From: Herbiconiux flava
Lineage (GTDB): Bacteria > Actinomycetota > Actinomycetes > Actinomycetales > Microbacteriaceae
Assembly: GCF_013409865.1 (NCBI RefSeq)
Contig: NZ_JACCBM010000001.1
Span: 558,001 to 622,000, forward strand
Length of the DNA: 64,000 nt
Reading direction: 5' to 3'
Under the pieces are notes generated by a model. The model searched no databases. It worked only from the letters and a program-made list of their open reading frames with translations, and was not told the DNA's origin. Position numbers and translations under genes: made by a program. Each line of letters begins with the position of its first letter. Position 1 is the first letter of the stretch. This document shows, piece after piece, positions 50,109 to 58,252 of the stretch.

Positions 50109-51509
50109 TCAGCCCGCGCCGGTGACCGTCAGCACGATGAGCACGACGTTGAGGGCGACGATGAGGGCGGCGACGGTCCACGCGGCGATCCGCACGGGCA
50201 TCCGGTCGACGAAGCCGCCCATCACGTGCCGGTCGCCGGTGAGACGGATGAGCGGGATCAACGCGAAGGGGATGCCCACCGACAGCAGCACCTGACTGAG
50301 CACCAGCGCCCAGGTCGGGTCGATGCCCGCCGCCAGAACCGCGAGCGCCGGGATCAGCGTCACGACGCGGCGCACCAGGATCGGCACCCGGATCGTCAGC
50401 AGCCCCTTCATGATCACCGAGCCCGCGTAGGCGCCGACGCTGGTCGAGGCGAGCCCCGAGGCGAGCAGCCCGATGGCGAAGATCGTCGCGATCACGGGCC
50501 CGAGCGCGGCGCGGATGGCGTCGTAGGCGCCCGGGATCGTGTCGGTGCCGGCGACGCCGCGGAGGCTGGCGGCGGCCAGCAGAAGCATGGCGATGTTGAC
50601 GACGCCGGCGAGCAGCAGAGCGATCAGCACGTCGGTGCGGGTGGCGCGGAGGAGAGTGCGGAGGCGCGAGGCGTCGGCGCCGTGCGGGCGGGGGTCGGCC
50701 GCCTCGTCGGGCGGCGCGGCGGCGGGGGCGGATGCGCGCGCGGGACGGGCATCCTGAGCCGTGAAGTCGGTGCGCTCGGCGACCCGCGCCCACTCGGCGT
50801 GGTGACGGTCGCGGGCGAGGGCCGAGTGCAGGTAGATCGCGTGCGGCATGACCGTGGCGCCGAGCATGCTGGCGGCGAGCAGCACCGTTGCGGTGCCCTC
50901 GAAGCGCGGCACCAGGCCGGCCGCGGCGTCGGACCAGCTGACGGGGGACACGACGGTGCCGGCGAGGAATCCGACGGCGATGACCGCGAGCATTCCGATG
51001 ATCACGAACTCGAAGGTGCGCTGCCGGCGCGCCGACTGCACGAGCAGCAGCCCCATCGACACCACGCCGACGATCAGCCCGCCGAGCACGAGCGGCAGCC
51101 CGAACAGCAGATTGAGGGCGATGGCGCCGCCGATGACCTCGGCGATGTCGGTCGCGGCGGCCACCAGCTCGGCCTGCAGCCAGTACGCGCGCCGGGGCCA
51201 GCGACGGATGCGCGCCCCCACGTGCTCGGGCAGCGTGCGCCCCGTGACGATGCCGAGCTTCGCGGACTGGTACTGGATCAGCATCGCCATCAGGTTCGCC
51301 AGCACCAGCACCCACACGAGCAGGTAGCCGAACTGCGCGCCCGAGGTGAGGTTCGCGGCGACGTTGCCGGGGTCGACGTAGGCAATCGAGGCGACGAACG
51401 CGGGCCCGAGCATGGCCAGGGGGTGCCACCAGCGGGGGCGGGGGGCGGATGCGCGGGGCGCCGGTTCGGGCGTCGCTGCCCGCTCGGCCTCGTGCACATT
51501 TTTAGGCAT
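50109..51509 (-). CDS. mntH: NRAMP-family manganese/metal transporter
   Basis: 466-residue proton-coupled divalent metal importer. The metal-site motif DPGN lies in SIAYVDPGNVAANL, and the second motif MPHAIYLHS is intact. About eleven spans. An unusual hydrophilic loop of about 60 residues, rich in Ala/Pro/Arg, follows the MPH helix. ATG 51509 is inside a 22-bp palindrome and TAATTT lies 6 bases upstream, so the mRNA is probably leaderless and repressed at its start by a metal-dependent DtxR/MntR-type protein. Confidence 0.93.
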   Translation of the reverse strand: MPKNVHEAERAATPEPAPRASAPRPRWWHPLAMLGPAFVASIAYVDPGNVAANLTSGAQFGYLLVWVLVLANLMAMLIQYQSAKLGIVTGRTLPEHVGARIRRWPRRAYWLQAELVAAATDIAEVIGGAIALNLLFGLPLVLGGLIVGVVSMGLLLVQSARRQRTFEFVIIGMLAVIAVGFLAGTVVSPVSWSDAAAGLVPRFEGTATVLLAASMLGATVMPHAIYLHSALARDRHHAEWARVAERTDFTAQDARPARASAPAAAPPDEAADPRPHGADASRLRTLLRATRTDVLIALLLAGVVNIAMLLLAAASLRGVAGTDTIPGAYDAIRAALGPVIATIFAIGLLASGLASTSVGAYAGSVIMKGLLTIRVPILVRRVVTLIPALAVLAAGIDPTWALVLSQVLLSVGIPFALIPLIRLTGDRHVMGGFVDRMPVRIAAWTVAALIVALNVVLIVLTVTGAG

Positions 51510-51519
51510 GCCGAAAAAT
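51498..51519. promoter_or_regulatory. MntR/DtxR-type operator over the mntH start codon
   Basis: A 22-bp palindrome with one mismatched pair; half site TTTTTAGGCA and its complement meet at the start codon. AT-rich ends with a GGCATGCC centre suit a DtxR/MntR-type regulator. No such regulator is encoded in the window. Confidence 0.7.
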
Positions 51520-51571
51520 TAGCACGTCAAGCCCCCCGCGCCCAGGGGTTGCGGCACGCCACAATGAGGGG

Positions 51572-52708
51572 ATGACCGACGACGCCTCAGCCCGGCCCCT
51601 CCTCTGGGCCGGTTCGTACACCGCCGAGTTCCCGGGGCGCGGTCTCGGTCTGACGCCGCTCAGGCGCGACGACGCGGGCGGGCTCGCGGTGGCCGGGGCC
51701 GCCCACACGACGGCGTCGCCGAGCTTCGCGGTCGCGCATCCGTCGCTCGCGGTGCTCTACACCGCCGACGAGAGCCGCTCGACGGTATCGGCCTTCGCGG
51801 TGTCGGGTTCGGTGCTGACCGGTCTCGGTTCGCAGCCGGCCGGACCCGCCGTGTGCCACGTGGCTGCCTCGGGCGGGTTCGTGGCGGCGACGTGCTGGGG
51901 TGACGGGCGGGTGCTGGTCTACCCGCTCGATCCGGCCGGGCGGCTCGGGGCGCCGGTGCTCGCGGCGCCCGCCGTCGACCCCCACGCCGATTCGCGTCCG
52001 GCCGTCGACGTGCACACCGGCGACGCACCGCGCAGTCAGGCCCACATGACGCTCGTGCTCGACCCGCTGTCCGACGGCTCCCGGATGCTCGCCACCACCG
52101 ACCTCGGCTACGACCTCGTGCGCTTCTGGGCGTGGACGCCCCCTGCCGCGGGCGCCGGCACCGACACCCCTGGGTCGCTCGCGTCGCTCGGCGAGGTGGC
52201 GCTGCCGCTCGGATCGGGGCCGCGGCACCTCGTGCGCACCCCCGACGGACGGCTGCTCGTGGTGACCGAGTACTCGGTGGAGGTCGCGGTGCTGGAGCCG
52301 ACCGCCTCGCACGACCCGGCATCCCCTGGTGACCCCGCGCCCGTCGCCCCGTACCGGCTGGCGCGGACGGTGCCGGTGCTCGCCGACGGCGCGGCGCCCG
52401 GCGACAGCGGCGCCGAGATCGCTCTCTCGCCCGACGCGCGGCACCTCTACGTCGGCGTGCGCGGCAGCGACCTCCTCGTCACCCTCGAGCTCGACGGCCC
52501 GGCCCTCCGCCCGGTGGCCCAGGTGCCCAGCGGCGGCCGCACCCCCCGCCACCACCTCGTCGACGGCGACCGCCTGCACGTCGCCCACCAGGACTCCGAC
52601 GAGCTCACCACCCACGCCCTCTCGCCCGAGGGCCTCCCCACCCGCATCGTGGCCCGCCTCCCCCTCGGCTCCCCCACCGTGCTTGCGGCCTCACCCGCTC
52701 GCGCCTAG
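51572..52708 (+). CDS. lactonase-family beta-propeller protein
   Basis: 378 residues of the 6-phosphogluconolactonase-like seven-bladed propeller family. The opening WAGSYTAEFPGRGLGL, the middle SQAHMTLVLDP and DLGYDLVRFW and the end SGGRTPRHHLVDGDRLHVAHQDS are typical. It is cytoplasmic. Some members hydrolyse 6-phosphogluconolactone; this one lacks a linked pentose-phosphate gene, so activity is uncertain. ATG 51572 has CACAAT 6 bases upstream, a leaderless layout. Confidence 0.82.
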   Translation: MTDDASARPLLWAGSYTAEFPGRGLGLTPLRRDDAGGLAVAGAAHTTASPSFAVAHPSLAVLYTADESRSTVSAFAVSGSVLTGLGSQPAGPAVCHVAASGGFVAATCWGDGRVLVYPLDPAGRLGAPVLAAPAVDPHADSRPAVDVHTGDAPRSQAHMTLVLDPLSDGSRMLATTDLGYDLVRFWAWTPPAAGAGTDTPGSLASLGEVALPLGSGPRHLVRTPDGRLLVVTEYSVEVAVLEPTASHDPASPGDPAPVAPYRLARTVPVLADGAAPGDSGAEIALSPDARHLYVGVRGSDLLVTLELDGPALRPVAQVPSGGRTPRHHLVDGDRLHVAHQDSDELTTHALSPEGLPTRIVARLPLGSPTVLAASPARA

Positions 52709-52812
52709 CATCGAGGTCTACCTCGTCGCGGGCCGCGACGTCGGTGCGGCCACCTCACCGGCCGGCCGAACGGCTCGCGGACACGGGGGCTCCCCGCACG
52801 GAAGATCGGCTC

Positions 52813-52866
52813 TTGCGCATCGTCACCGGTACTGCGTCCACGACGCAGCAGCTGCCCTCGCACTGA
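52813..52866 (+). CDS. candidate 17-codon leader peptide before the ABC-F gene
   Basis: A TTG-initiated reading frame encodes MRIVTGTASTTQQLPSH. It contains a perfect 7-bp hairpin (CTGCGTC at 52832-52838, GACGCAG at 52842-52848). It sits in the 259-bp leader of the ABC-F gene. It lacks a clear ribosome site and could be chance; support comes mainly from its position and the downstream pairing at 52903-52966. Confidence 0.3.
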   Translation: MRIVTGTASTTQQLPSH

Positions 52867-52902
52867 CGTCGCCCGCCCCCGCCCGCTGACCGGGTGAGGC
52901 TC

Positions 52903-52966
52903 GCGCTCCCGCTCCTCCGGCCGGAGCCCGGTCGTCGTCGTGTGCCGTCACGACCACCGGGAGCGC
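52903..52966 (+). promoter_or_regulatory. long-range RNA stem masking the ABC-F ribosome site
   Basis: GCGCTCCCG (52903-52911) is a perfect 9-base complement of CGGGAGCGC (52958-52966), which contains the GGGAG ribosome site directly before the ATG at 52968. An inner palindrome CTCCGGCCGGAG lies at 52915-52926. The fold would block translation until opened. Confidence 0.45.
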
Positions 52967-52967
52967 C

Positions 52968-54578
52968 ATGCCCAAGCCGTCCAGCACCCTCAGCACACCG
53001 TCCATCGTCCTCACCGACTGCACCTTCGCCTGGCCCGACGGATCCGTCGTGCTCGATCGCGTCAGCGCCGCCTTCGGGCGCCGGCGCACCGGCCTCGTCG
53101 GCGCCAACGGCGCCGGGAAGTCCACGCTGGTGAGGCTCATCACCGGCGACCTCGAGCCGACCCGAGGCACCGTCTCGACGAACGGAGCCGTCGACCTCCT
53201 GCCCCAGCGCTTCGAGCGGGGGCCGGACGACACCGTCGCCGACCTGCTCGGCGTGCGGGAACGGCTCGACGCCCTGCAGGCCGTCCTGGCGGGCGACACC
53301 GATCCGCGGCACCTCGTCGCCCTCCAGGACGACTGGGACGTCGACACCCGGGCGGTCGCCGCGCTCGGCGAAGCCGGCCTCGACCTCACCGCCGACGAGC
53401 TGCGGCGACCGATCGCGACCCTCTCGGGCGGGCAGGCGGTGCTCGTGGCCGTCACGGGCGTCCGGCTGCGCGGTCGTCCCATCGCGGTGCTCGACGAGCC
53501 CACGAACAACCTCGACCGCCGGTCCCGCGGGATCCTGCTCGATCTCGTGGACCGGTGGCCGGGCGTGCTCGTCGTCGTGAGCCACGACCGCGAGCTCCTC
53601 GAGCACGTCGACGAGGTCGCCGAGCTGCGGGACGGTTCACTCCGCACCTTCGGCGGCACCTGGTCGGCCTTCGAGGAACGCCTCGACGTCGAGCACGCGG
53701 CCGCGGAGCGCGACCTCCGCGCCGCCGAACAGGTGCTCCGCTCCGAGCGCCGACGACGGGTGGAGGCCGAGACCACGATCGCCCGGCGCGCGAAGGCGGG
53801 CGAGAGAGCGGCCGGGTCGATGCCGAAGATCCTCGCCAACACGCGACGCAACCGCGCCGAAGCGACGGCCGGGAAGCTCAGGTCGGGTCACGCTGACGCC
53901 GAGGCCCGCGCCCGGGAGCAGGTCGAGGCCGCCTCGGGGAGGGTGCGGAACGACGACGACGTGAAGATCGACCTCCCCGACCCGGGGGTGCCCGCCGCGC
54001 GGCGGCTCGCGGAGTTCACCGTCCGGGGTCGGGCCACCGTGCTCCAGGGGCCCGAACGCCTCGCGGTCGTCGGCGCGAACGGCACGGGCAAGACCACACT
54101 GCTCGCGCAGCTCGTCGGCGTGGAGGGAGCCCGCCCGCATCCCCTTCCCGCCACGGGCGCGACCGCGTTCACCGACCGCATCGGGTGGCTGCCCCAGCAC
54201 CGCGAGGATCGGCTCGACGACGACCGCACCGTGCTCGAGCACATCGCCCTCGACGCGCCGGCCGCCTCCCCGCGCGAGCTGAGAGACGCACTCGCCCGCC
54301 TGCTGATCCGGGGCGAGGTCGTCAACCGGCCGACCAGGACGCTGTCGGGCGGGGAGCGGTTCCGGGTCGCCCTGGCCGGTCTCGTCCTCGCCCGCCCCGT
54401 GCCGGAGCTGCTCGTTCTCGACGAGCCGACGAACGACCTCGACCTGGCGACGACCGACCACCTCGTCGCCGTGCTCCGCGCCTGGCGGGGCGGCCTGGTC
54501 GTCGTGAGCCACGACGAGATCTTTCTCGACCGGCTCGCACTGGACGCGCGGTTGATCCTCGACGGCCCGACGCCGTGA
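52968..54578 (+). CDS. ABC-F family ATPase (ribosome-associated)
   Basis: 536 residues with two ATPase domains and no membrane spans. Domain 1 has Walker A GANGAGKST, signature LSGGQAVL and Walker B VLDEPTNNLD; domain 2 has GANGTGKTT, LSGGERFR and VLDEPTNDLD. A charged linker helix region (about 225-330) joins them. ABC-F proteins act on the ribosome, some by displacing antibiotics; the leader structure would suit an inducible resistance type, but the linker alone does not decide between that and a housekeeping role. Confidence 0.9.
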   Translation: MPKPSSTLSTPSIVLTDCTFAWPDGSVVLDRVSAAFGRRRTGLVGANGAGKSTLVRLITGDLEPTRGTVSTNGAVDLLPQRFERGPDDTVADLLGVRERLDALQAVLAGDTDPRHLVALQDDWDVDTRAVAALGEAGLDLTADELRRPIATLSGGQAVLVAVTGVRLRGRPIAVLDEPTNNLDRRSRGILLDLVDRWPGVLVVVSHDRELLEHVDEVAELRDGSLRTFGGTWSAFEERLDVEHAAAERDLRAAEQVLRSERRRRVEAETTIARRAKAGERAAGSMPKILANTRRNRAEATAGKLRSGHADAEARAREQVEAASGRVRNDDDVKIDLPDPGVPAARRLAEFTVRGRATVLQGPERLAVVGANGTGKTTLLAQLVGVEGARPHPLPATGATAFTDRIGWLPQHREDRLDDDRTVLEHIALDAPAASPRELRDALARLLIRGEVVNRPTRTLSGGERFRVALAGLVLARPVPELLVLDEPTNDLDLATTDHLVAVLRAWRGGLVVVSHDEIFLDRLALDARLILDGPTP

Positions 54579-54593
54579 GCCGCCGTCGGCCCG

Positions 54594-54617
54594 CCGGGCC
54601 TGTCCGAGAAGGCCCGG
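54594..54617. terminator. hairpin after the ABC-F gene
   Basis: CCGGGCC (54594-54600) and GGCCCGG (54611-54617) form a 7-bp stem with a 10-base loop, 15 bases past the stop codon. Three GGTCC units follow instead of a T-run. Likely terminator of the ABC-F gene. Confidence 0.45.
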
Positions 54618-54644
54618 TCCGGTCCGGTCCGGGACATTCGCTAT

Positions 54645-54658
54645 CGTGACCGGTAACG
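54645..54658. promoter_or_regulatory. LacI-type operator, copy 1 (autoregulation)
   Basis: CGTGACCGGTAACG lies 24 bases before the LacI start codon and just after a TATCGT -10-like box. Identical to the copy at 55887 and the reverse complement of the copy at 55809. Confidence 0.8.
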
Positions 54659-54681
54659 TCGATGCGAACGAGGAGGCCGCG

Positions 54682-55725
54682 ATGTCCGAGCCACGCCCCG
54701 CCCCCCAACGCGCCGCCACGATCTACGACGTCGCCCGCATGGCCGGCGTCTCGCACCAGACGGTCGCCCGCTTCCTCACGGGCACGGGGGGCATCCGGCC
54801 GGCGAACAAGGTGCGGGTCGAGCAGGCGCTCGCCGAGCTGAACTACCGCCCCAACCGCACCGCCCGCTCGCTCGCCACGAACCGCACCTTCCGCCTCGGC
54901 GCCCTCGGCTACGAGCTCTCGGGAACCGGCCCCAGCAAGACGATGCAGGGAGCGAGCGAGGCCGCCCGCCGCGCGGGATACAGTCTCGACATCGTGAGCC
55001 TCGACCCGATGAAGGACACCGAGCTCGACGAGGCCCTCGACGTGCTCAACAACCGCGATCTCGAGGGCGTCCTCGCCACCGCGCCCACCGACGCGGTCAG
55101 CGCAGCGCTCGACGCACTCGATCTCGGGGTGCCGATCGTGGTCGACCGGGGTTCCGATCTCGAGGCGATGATCGCGAGCGAGACCGCCGACGGCGCCCTG
55201 CCCGACGTCGGCCCCTTCGCCGCCGTCCGGCACCTCATCGACCTCGGCCACACCCGCATCGCCCACCTCGCGGGCCCCGCCGACTGGATCTCGGCCCGCA
55301 GCCGCATCGCCGCCTACGAGCGCACCCTCCGCCACCACGGTCTGGAGCCGCTGCCGCTCGTCGCCGGAGACTGGTCCTCGCGCTCGGGCTACCTCGCCGC
55401 CCCGGACGTGCTCGCGCTGCAGCCCACCGCCGTCTTCGCGTCGAACGACCGCATGGCCCTCGGGCTGATGAAGCGGATGCACGAGCAGGGCATCCGCATC
55501 CCCACCGACATCAGCGTGGTCGGCTTCGACGACCTCGCGGAGGCCGAGTTCTTCCACCCCTCCCTCACCACGGTGCGCCAGGACTTCGACGCGATGGGCC
55601 GTGCCGCCGCCGAGACCCTGATCGCCATGATCGAGCATCCCGACGAGCTGCCGCACGTTCCCTACCCCGTGCCCGAGCTCGTCGTGCGCGAGTCGACCGG
55701 CCCCGCCCCCGGCACCCCGGCCTGA
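54682..55725 (+). CDS. LacI-family regulator of the third sugar-type operon
   Basis: 347-residue LacI/GalR-type regulator. Helix-turn-helix residues about 12-35 (IYDVARMAGVSHQTVARFLTG) and hinge LNYRPNRTARSLATN are followed by an effector domain with AVFASNDRMALGLM and ISVVGFDDLAEAEF. ATG 54682 with AGGAGG at 54671 is clearly the start; an earlier in-frame GTG at 54646 lies inside the operator. Three copies of one 14-bp site flank this gene and the next operon, so it represses itself and the importer. Confidence 0.93.
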   Translation: MSEPRPAPQRAATIYDVARMAGVSHQTVARFLTGTGGIRPANKVRVEQALAELNYRPNRTARSLATNRTFRLGALGYELSGTGPSKTMQGASEAARRAGYSLDIVSLDPMKDTELDEALDVLNNRDLEGVLATAPTDAVSAALDALDLGVPIVVDRGSDLEAMIASETADGALPDVGPFAAVRHLIDLGHTRIAHLAGPADWISARSRIAAYERTLRHHGLEPLPLVAGDWSSRSGYLAAPDVLALQPTAVFASNDRMALGLMKRMHEQGIRIPTDISVVGFDDLAEAEFFHPSLTTVRQDFDAMGRAAAETLIAMIEHPDELPHVPYPVPELVVRESTGPAPGTPA

Positions 55726-55808
55726 TCCCGAGCCGACCCCGGCCGGCTCGGTGGAGGCCCTGCCCGCCCGGCGCCGTCGGGCATCCGGATGCCCGCCGGT
55801 CACGATTT

Positions 55809-55822
55809 CGTTACCGGTCACG
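55809..55822. promoter_or_regulatory. LacI-type operator, copy 2 (upstream)
   Basis: CGTTACCGGTCACG, exact reverse complement of the other two copies. It lies about 20 bp upstream of the -35 box and 78 bp from the next copy, centre to centre, suiting a DNA loop. Confidence 0.8.
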
Positions 55823-55839
55823 TTTTTTCGCCGAAAGCC

Positions 55840-55869
55840 TTGCGAGGTCGATCGCGCGCCCCGTACGCT
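55840..55869 (+). promoter_or_regulatory. promoter of the third sugar-type operon
   Basis: TTGCGA (55840-55845) and TACGCT (55864-55869) with an 18-bp spacer lie between two operator copies. The leader before the binding-protein ATG is about 80 bases. Confidence 0.55.
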
Positions 55870-55886
55870 GACGGTCAACCGCAAAA

Positions 55887-55900
55887 CGTGACCGGTAACG
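55887..55900. promoter_or_regulatory. LacI-type operator, copy 3 (downstream)
   Basis: CGTGACCGGTAACG within a 20-bp near-palindrome (55884-55903, one mismatched pair). It starts about 10 bases after the predicted transcription start, where bound repressor would block elongation. Confidence 0.8.
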
Positions 55901-55956
55901 TTTCGGCGGAACCACCGCCCGCAGTGCAGCGGGCCAGACCCAAGGGACCGACTTCG

Positions 55957-57276
55957 ATGATGAAACCCGCCGCGCGCATCCGCGCCCTCTCACTCGCCAG
56001 CCTCGCCGTGGGCGCCCTCCTCCTGGCCGGCTGCTCCGCCCCTGGAACCGACGACGCCGCATCCACCCCCGACGGCCCGATCACCCTCGAGTACTGGTCG
56101 TGGGCACCGAACATCGAGAAGATCGTCGACGTCTGGAACCAGGCGAACCCCGACATCCAGGTCAACGTCAACACCTCGGTGGCGTCGACCGAGATCGTCG
56201 CCAAGCTGGCCGCCGCCAAGCAGGCCGGCAGCCTCCCCGACGTCTCGAACACGACCTATGAGAACCTGCCGAACCTCGTCACGAGCGAGATCGCCTCCGA
56301 CGTCACCGACATCATGGGCGACCGCGAGACCGAGACCGCAGCGCCGGCCTGGAACCTCACCACCTTCGGTGATGCGAACTACGCCGTGCCCCAGGGCACC
56401 GCGCCCATGTTCCTCTACTACCGCACCGACATCTTCGAGCAGTACGGGCTCACCGCTCCCACGACCTGGGACGAGTACGCGGCGACCGCCGCCGCCCTGC
56501 ACGCGGCCGACCCGGCCAAGTACCTCGCCACCTTCCCGGCGAACGACGCCCAGCTCTTCGCAGCCCTCAGCCAGCAGGCCGGCGCCGAGTGGTGGTCGCA
56601 GGACGACGGCGCCTGGAGCGTCGGCATCGACGACCCCGCGTCGCTGAAGGTCGCCGACTACTGGCAGGGTCTGGTCGCCGACGGCTCGATCGCGACGTTC
56701 AAGACCAACACCCCCGAGTGGCAGGCGGCCCTCGCCGACGGCACCCTGGCCAGCTGGCTCGGCGCCGTCTGGACCCCGCCCATCCTGCAGAACAACGCCC
56801 CCGACACCGTCGGCAAGTGGGCCGCCGTGCCGCTGCCGCAGTGGACGCCGAACGACCCGAGCTCGGGCGTGCTCGGCGGCAGCGGCACCATCGTCACCAC
56901 CGGGGCGAAGCACCCCGAGCAGGCCAAGCAGTTCGCGCTCTGGCTGAACACCTCGATGGACGCCCTGAAGGCCTACGTCACGTTCGCCAGCATCTGGCCG
57001 GCCACCCTCGAGGGCCGCGAGCTGCCCGAACTGCAGAAGCCGCCGGCGCTGATGCCCGAGCAGACCGACTTCTACGCCACCGCCGCCGAGATCGACGACA
57101 TCACCGCCGACGTCACCTGGGGGCCGAACGTCTCGGTCGCCTACGACGCGTTCACCAATGCCTTCAGCACCGCGGTGAACTCGGGCGGCAGCTTCAGCGA
57201 TGCCCTGTCGACGGTTCAGGATGCGGTGGTCGCCGACATGGACAAGGCAGGCTACGACGTGTCCGAAGCCCGATGA
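55957..57276 (+). CDS. sugar-type ABC transporter substrate-binding lipoprotein (third operon)
   Basis: 439-residue family 1 binding protein. The signal peptide ends in the lipobox LAGC, and the mature part opens ITLEYWSWAPNIEKIVDVWN, typical of CUT1 systems. Two adjacent ATG codons (55957 and 55960) serve as start, with AAGGGA 9 bases upstream. The stop overlaps the next ATG (ATGA). Unlike the other two systems, no hairpin separates it from its permease. The ligand is unknown. Confidence 0.92.
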   Translation: MMKPAARIRALSLASLAVGALLLAGCSAPGTDDAASTPDGPITLEYWSWAPNIEKIVDVWNQANPDIQVNVNTSVASTEIVAKLAAAKQAGSLPDVSNTTYENLPNLVTSEIASDVTDIMGDRETETAAPAWNLTTFGDANYAVPQGTAPMFLYYRTDIFEQYGLTAPTTWDEYAATAAALHAADPAKYLATFPANDAQLFAALSQQAGAEWWSQDDGAWSVGIDDPASLKVADYWQGLVADGSIATFKTNTPEWQAALADGTLASWLGAVWTPPILQNNAPDTVGKWAAVPLPQWTPNDPSSGVLGGSGTIVTTGAKHPEQAKQFALWLNTSMDALKAYVTFASIWPATLEGRELPELQKPPALMPEQTDFYATAAEIDDITADVTWGPNVSVAYDAFTNAFSTAVNSGGSFSDALSTVQDAVVADMDKAGYDVSEAR

Positions 57277-58250
57277 CCACGTCCACCTCGACCGCCCTCC
57301 CGGCGGTGCGGGCGGCGGCCGAGACCGCCGTCGCCCGCCCGGCCGGAGGCCGGCGGCGCGGCTCCACCCCGCGGCTCGCGCCCTGGCTCTTCGTCGGGCC
57401 GGCCGTGCTGCTCGCCTTCGGACTGCTGCTCGTCCCACTCCTCTACACGGTGTGGCTCAGCTTCCGCGGCACCCGGGTCAGCGGCTCCGGCCTCGGCACC
57501 CGGCAGGAGGTGTTCGTCGGCCTCGACAACTACCTCGCGAGCATCGGCAACCCCGAGCTCTGGGCGGGCTTCGGCCGCATGCTGGTCTACGGCGTGATCT
57601 CGGTGCCGGTCACGATGATCCTCGCGCTCGTCTTCGCGCTGCTGCTCGACAACCTGTCGACCCGGTTCGGCCGGTTCTCCCGCATCGCGATCTTCATCCC
57701 GTACGCGGTGCCCGGGGTGATCGCGGCCCTCATGTGGGGGTTCCTCTACCTCCCAGGAGTCAGCCCCATCACGGCGGTCTTCGAGGCCGCCGGGCTCTCC
57801 GCCCCGCAGTTCCTGGGGGCCGAGATGATCTTCGGCTCGGTGGCGAACATCGCCATCTGGGGCTCCGTCGGCTTCAACATGGTCATCCTCTACACCTCGC
57901 TCCGGGGGCTCCCCTCGGAGATCTACGACGCCGCCCGCATCGACGGGTGCAGCGAGGTGCAGCTGGCCCTGCGCATCAAGCTGCCGCTGATCGTGCCCGG
58001 CGTCATCATGACCGGACTGTTCTCGATCATCGGCGCCCTCCAGGTGTTCAGCGAACCCAACACCCTCCTCACCCTCACCACCACCATCAGCTCCGACTGG
58101 GTGCCGATGATGCTCATCTACCGCGACGCGTTCGTCACCAACGACCTGTTCGCCGCCTCGGCCACCTCCGTGATCGTGACGCTCGTCACCCTCGCGGCCT
58201 CGGTGGGCCTGCTGCGGTTCCTGCAGGGCCGCGCGTTCGGGGAGGACTGA
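57273..58250 (+). CDS. sugar-type ABC transporter permease, MalF type (third operon)
   Basis: 325-residue permease, six predicted spans after an Ala/Arg-rich start, with EAA loop EIYDAARIDGCSEVQLA. The ATG lies within the binding-protein stop. It ends two bases before the partner permease gene. Confidence 0.92.
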   Translation: MTTSTSTALPAVRAAAETAVARPAGGRRRGSTPRLAPWLFVGPAVLLAFGLLLVPLLYTVWLSFRGTRVSGSGLGTRQEVFVGLDNYLASIGNPELWAGFGRMLVYGVISVPVTMILALVFALLLDNLSTRFGRFSRIAIFIPYAVPGVIAALMWGFLYLPGVSPITAVFEAAGLSAPQFLGAEMIFGSVANIAIWGSVGFNMVILYTSLRGLPSEIYDAARIDGCSEVQLALRIKLPLIVPGVIMTGLFSIIGALQVFSEPNTLLTLTTTISSDWVPMMLIYRDAFVTNDLFAASATSVIVTLVTLAASVGLLRFLQGRAFGED

Positions 58251-58252
58251 CC

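Noticed and set aside
54646..54681. Upstream GTG start for the third LacI gene
   Set aside because: The GTG lies inside the operator; ATG 54682 has an AGGAGG site at the correct distance and matches the family N-terminus.
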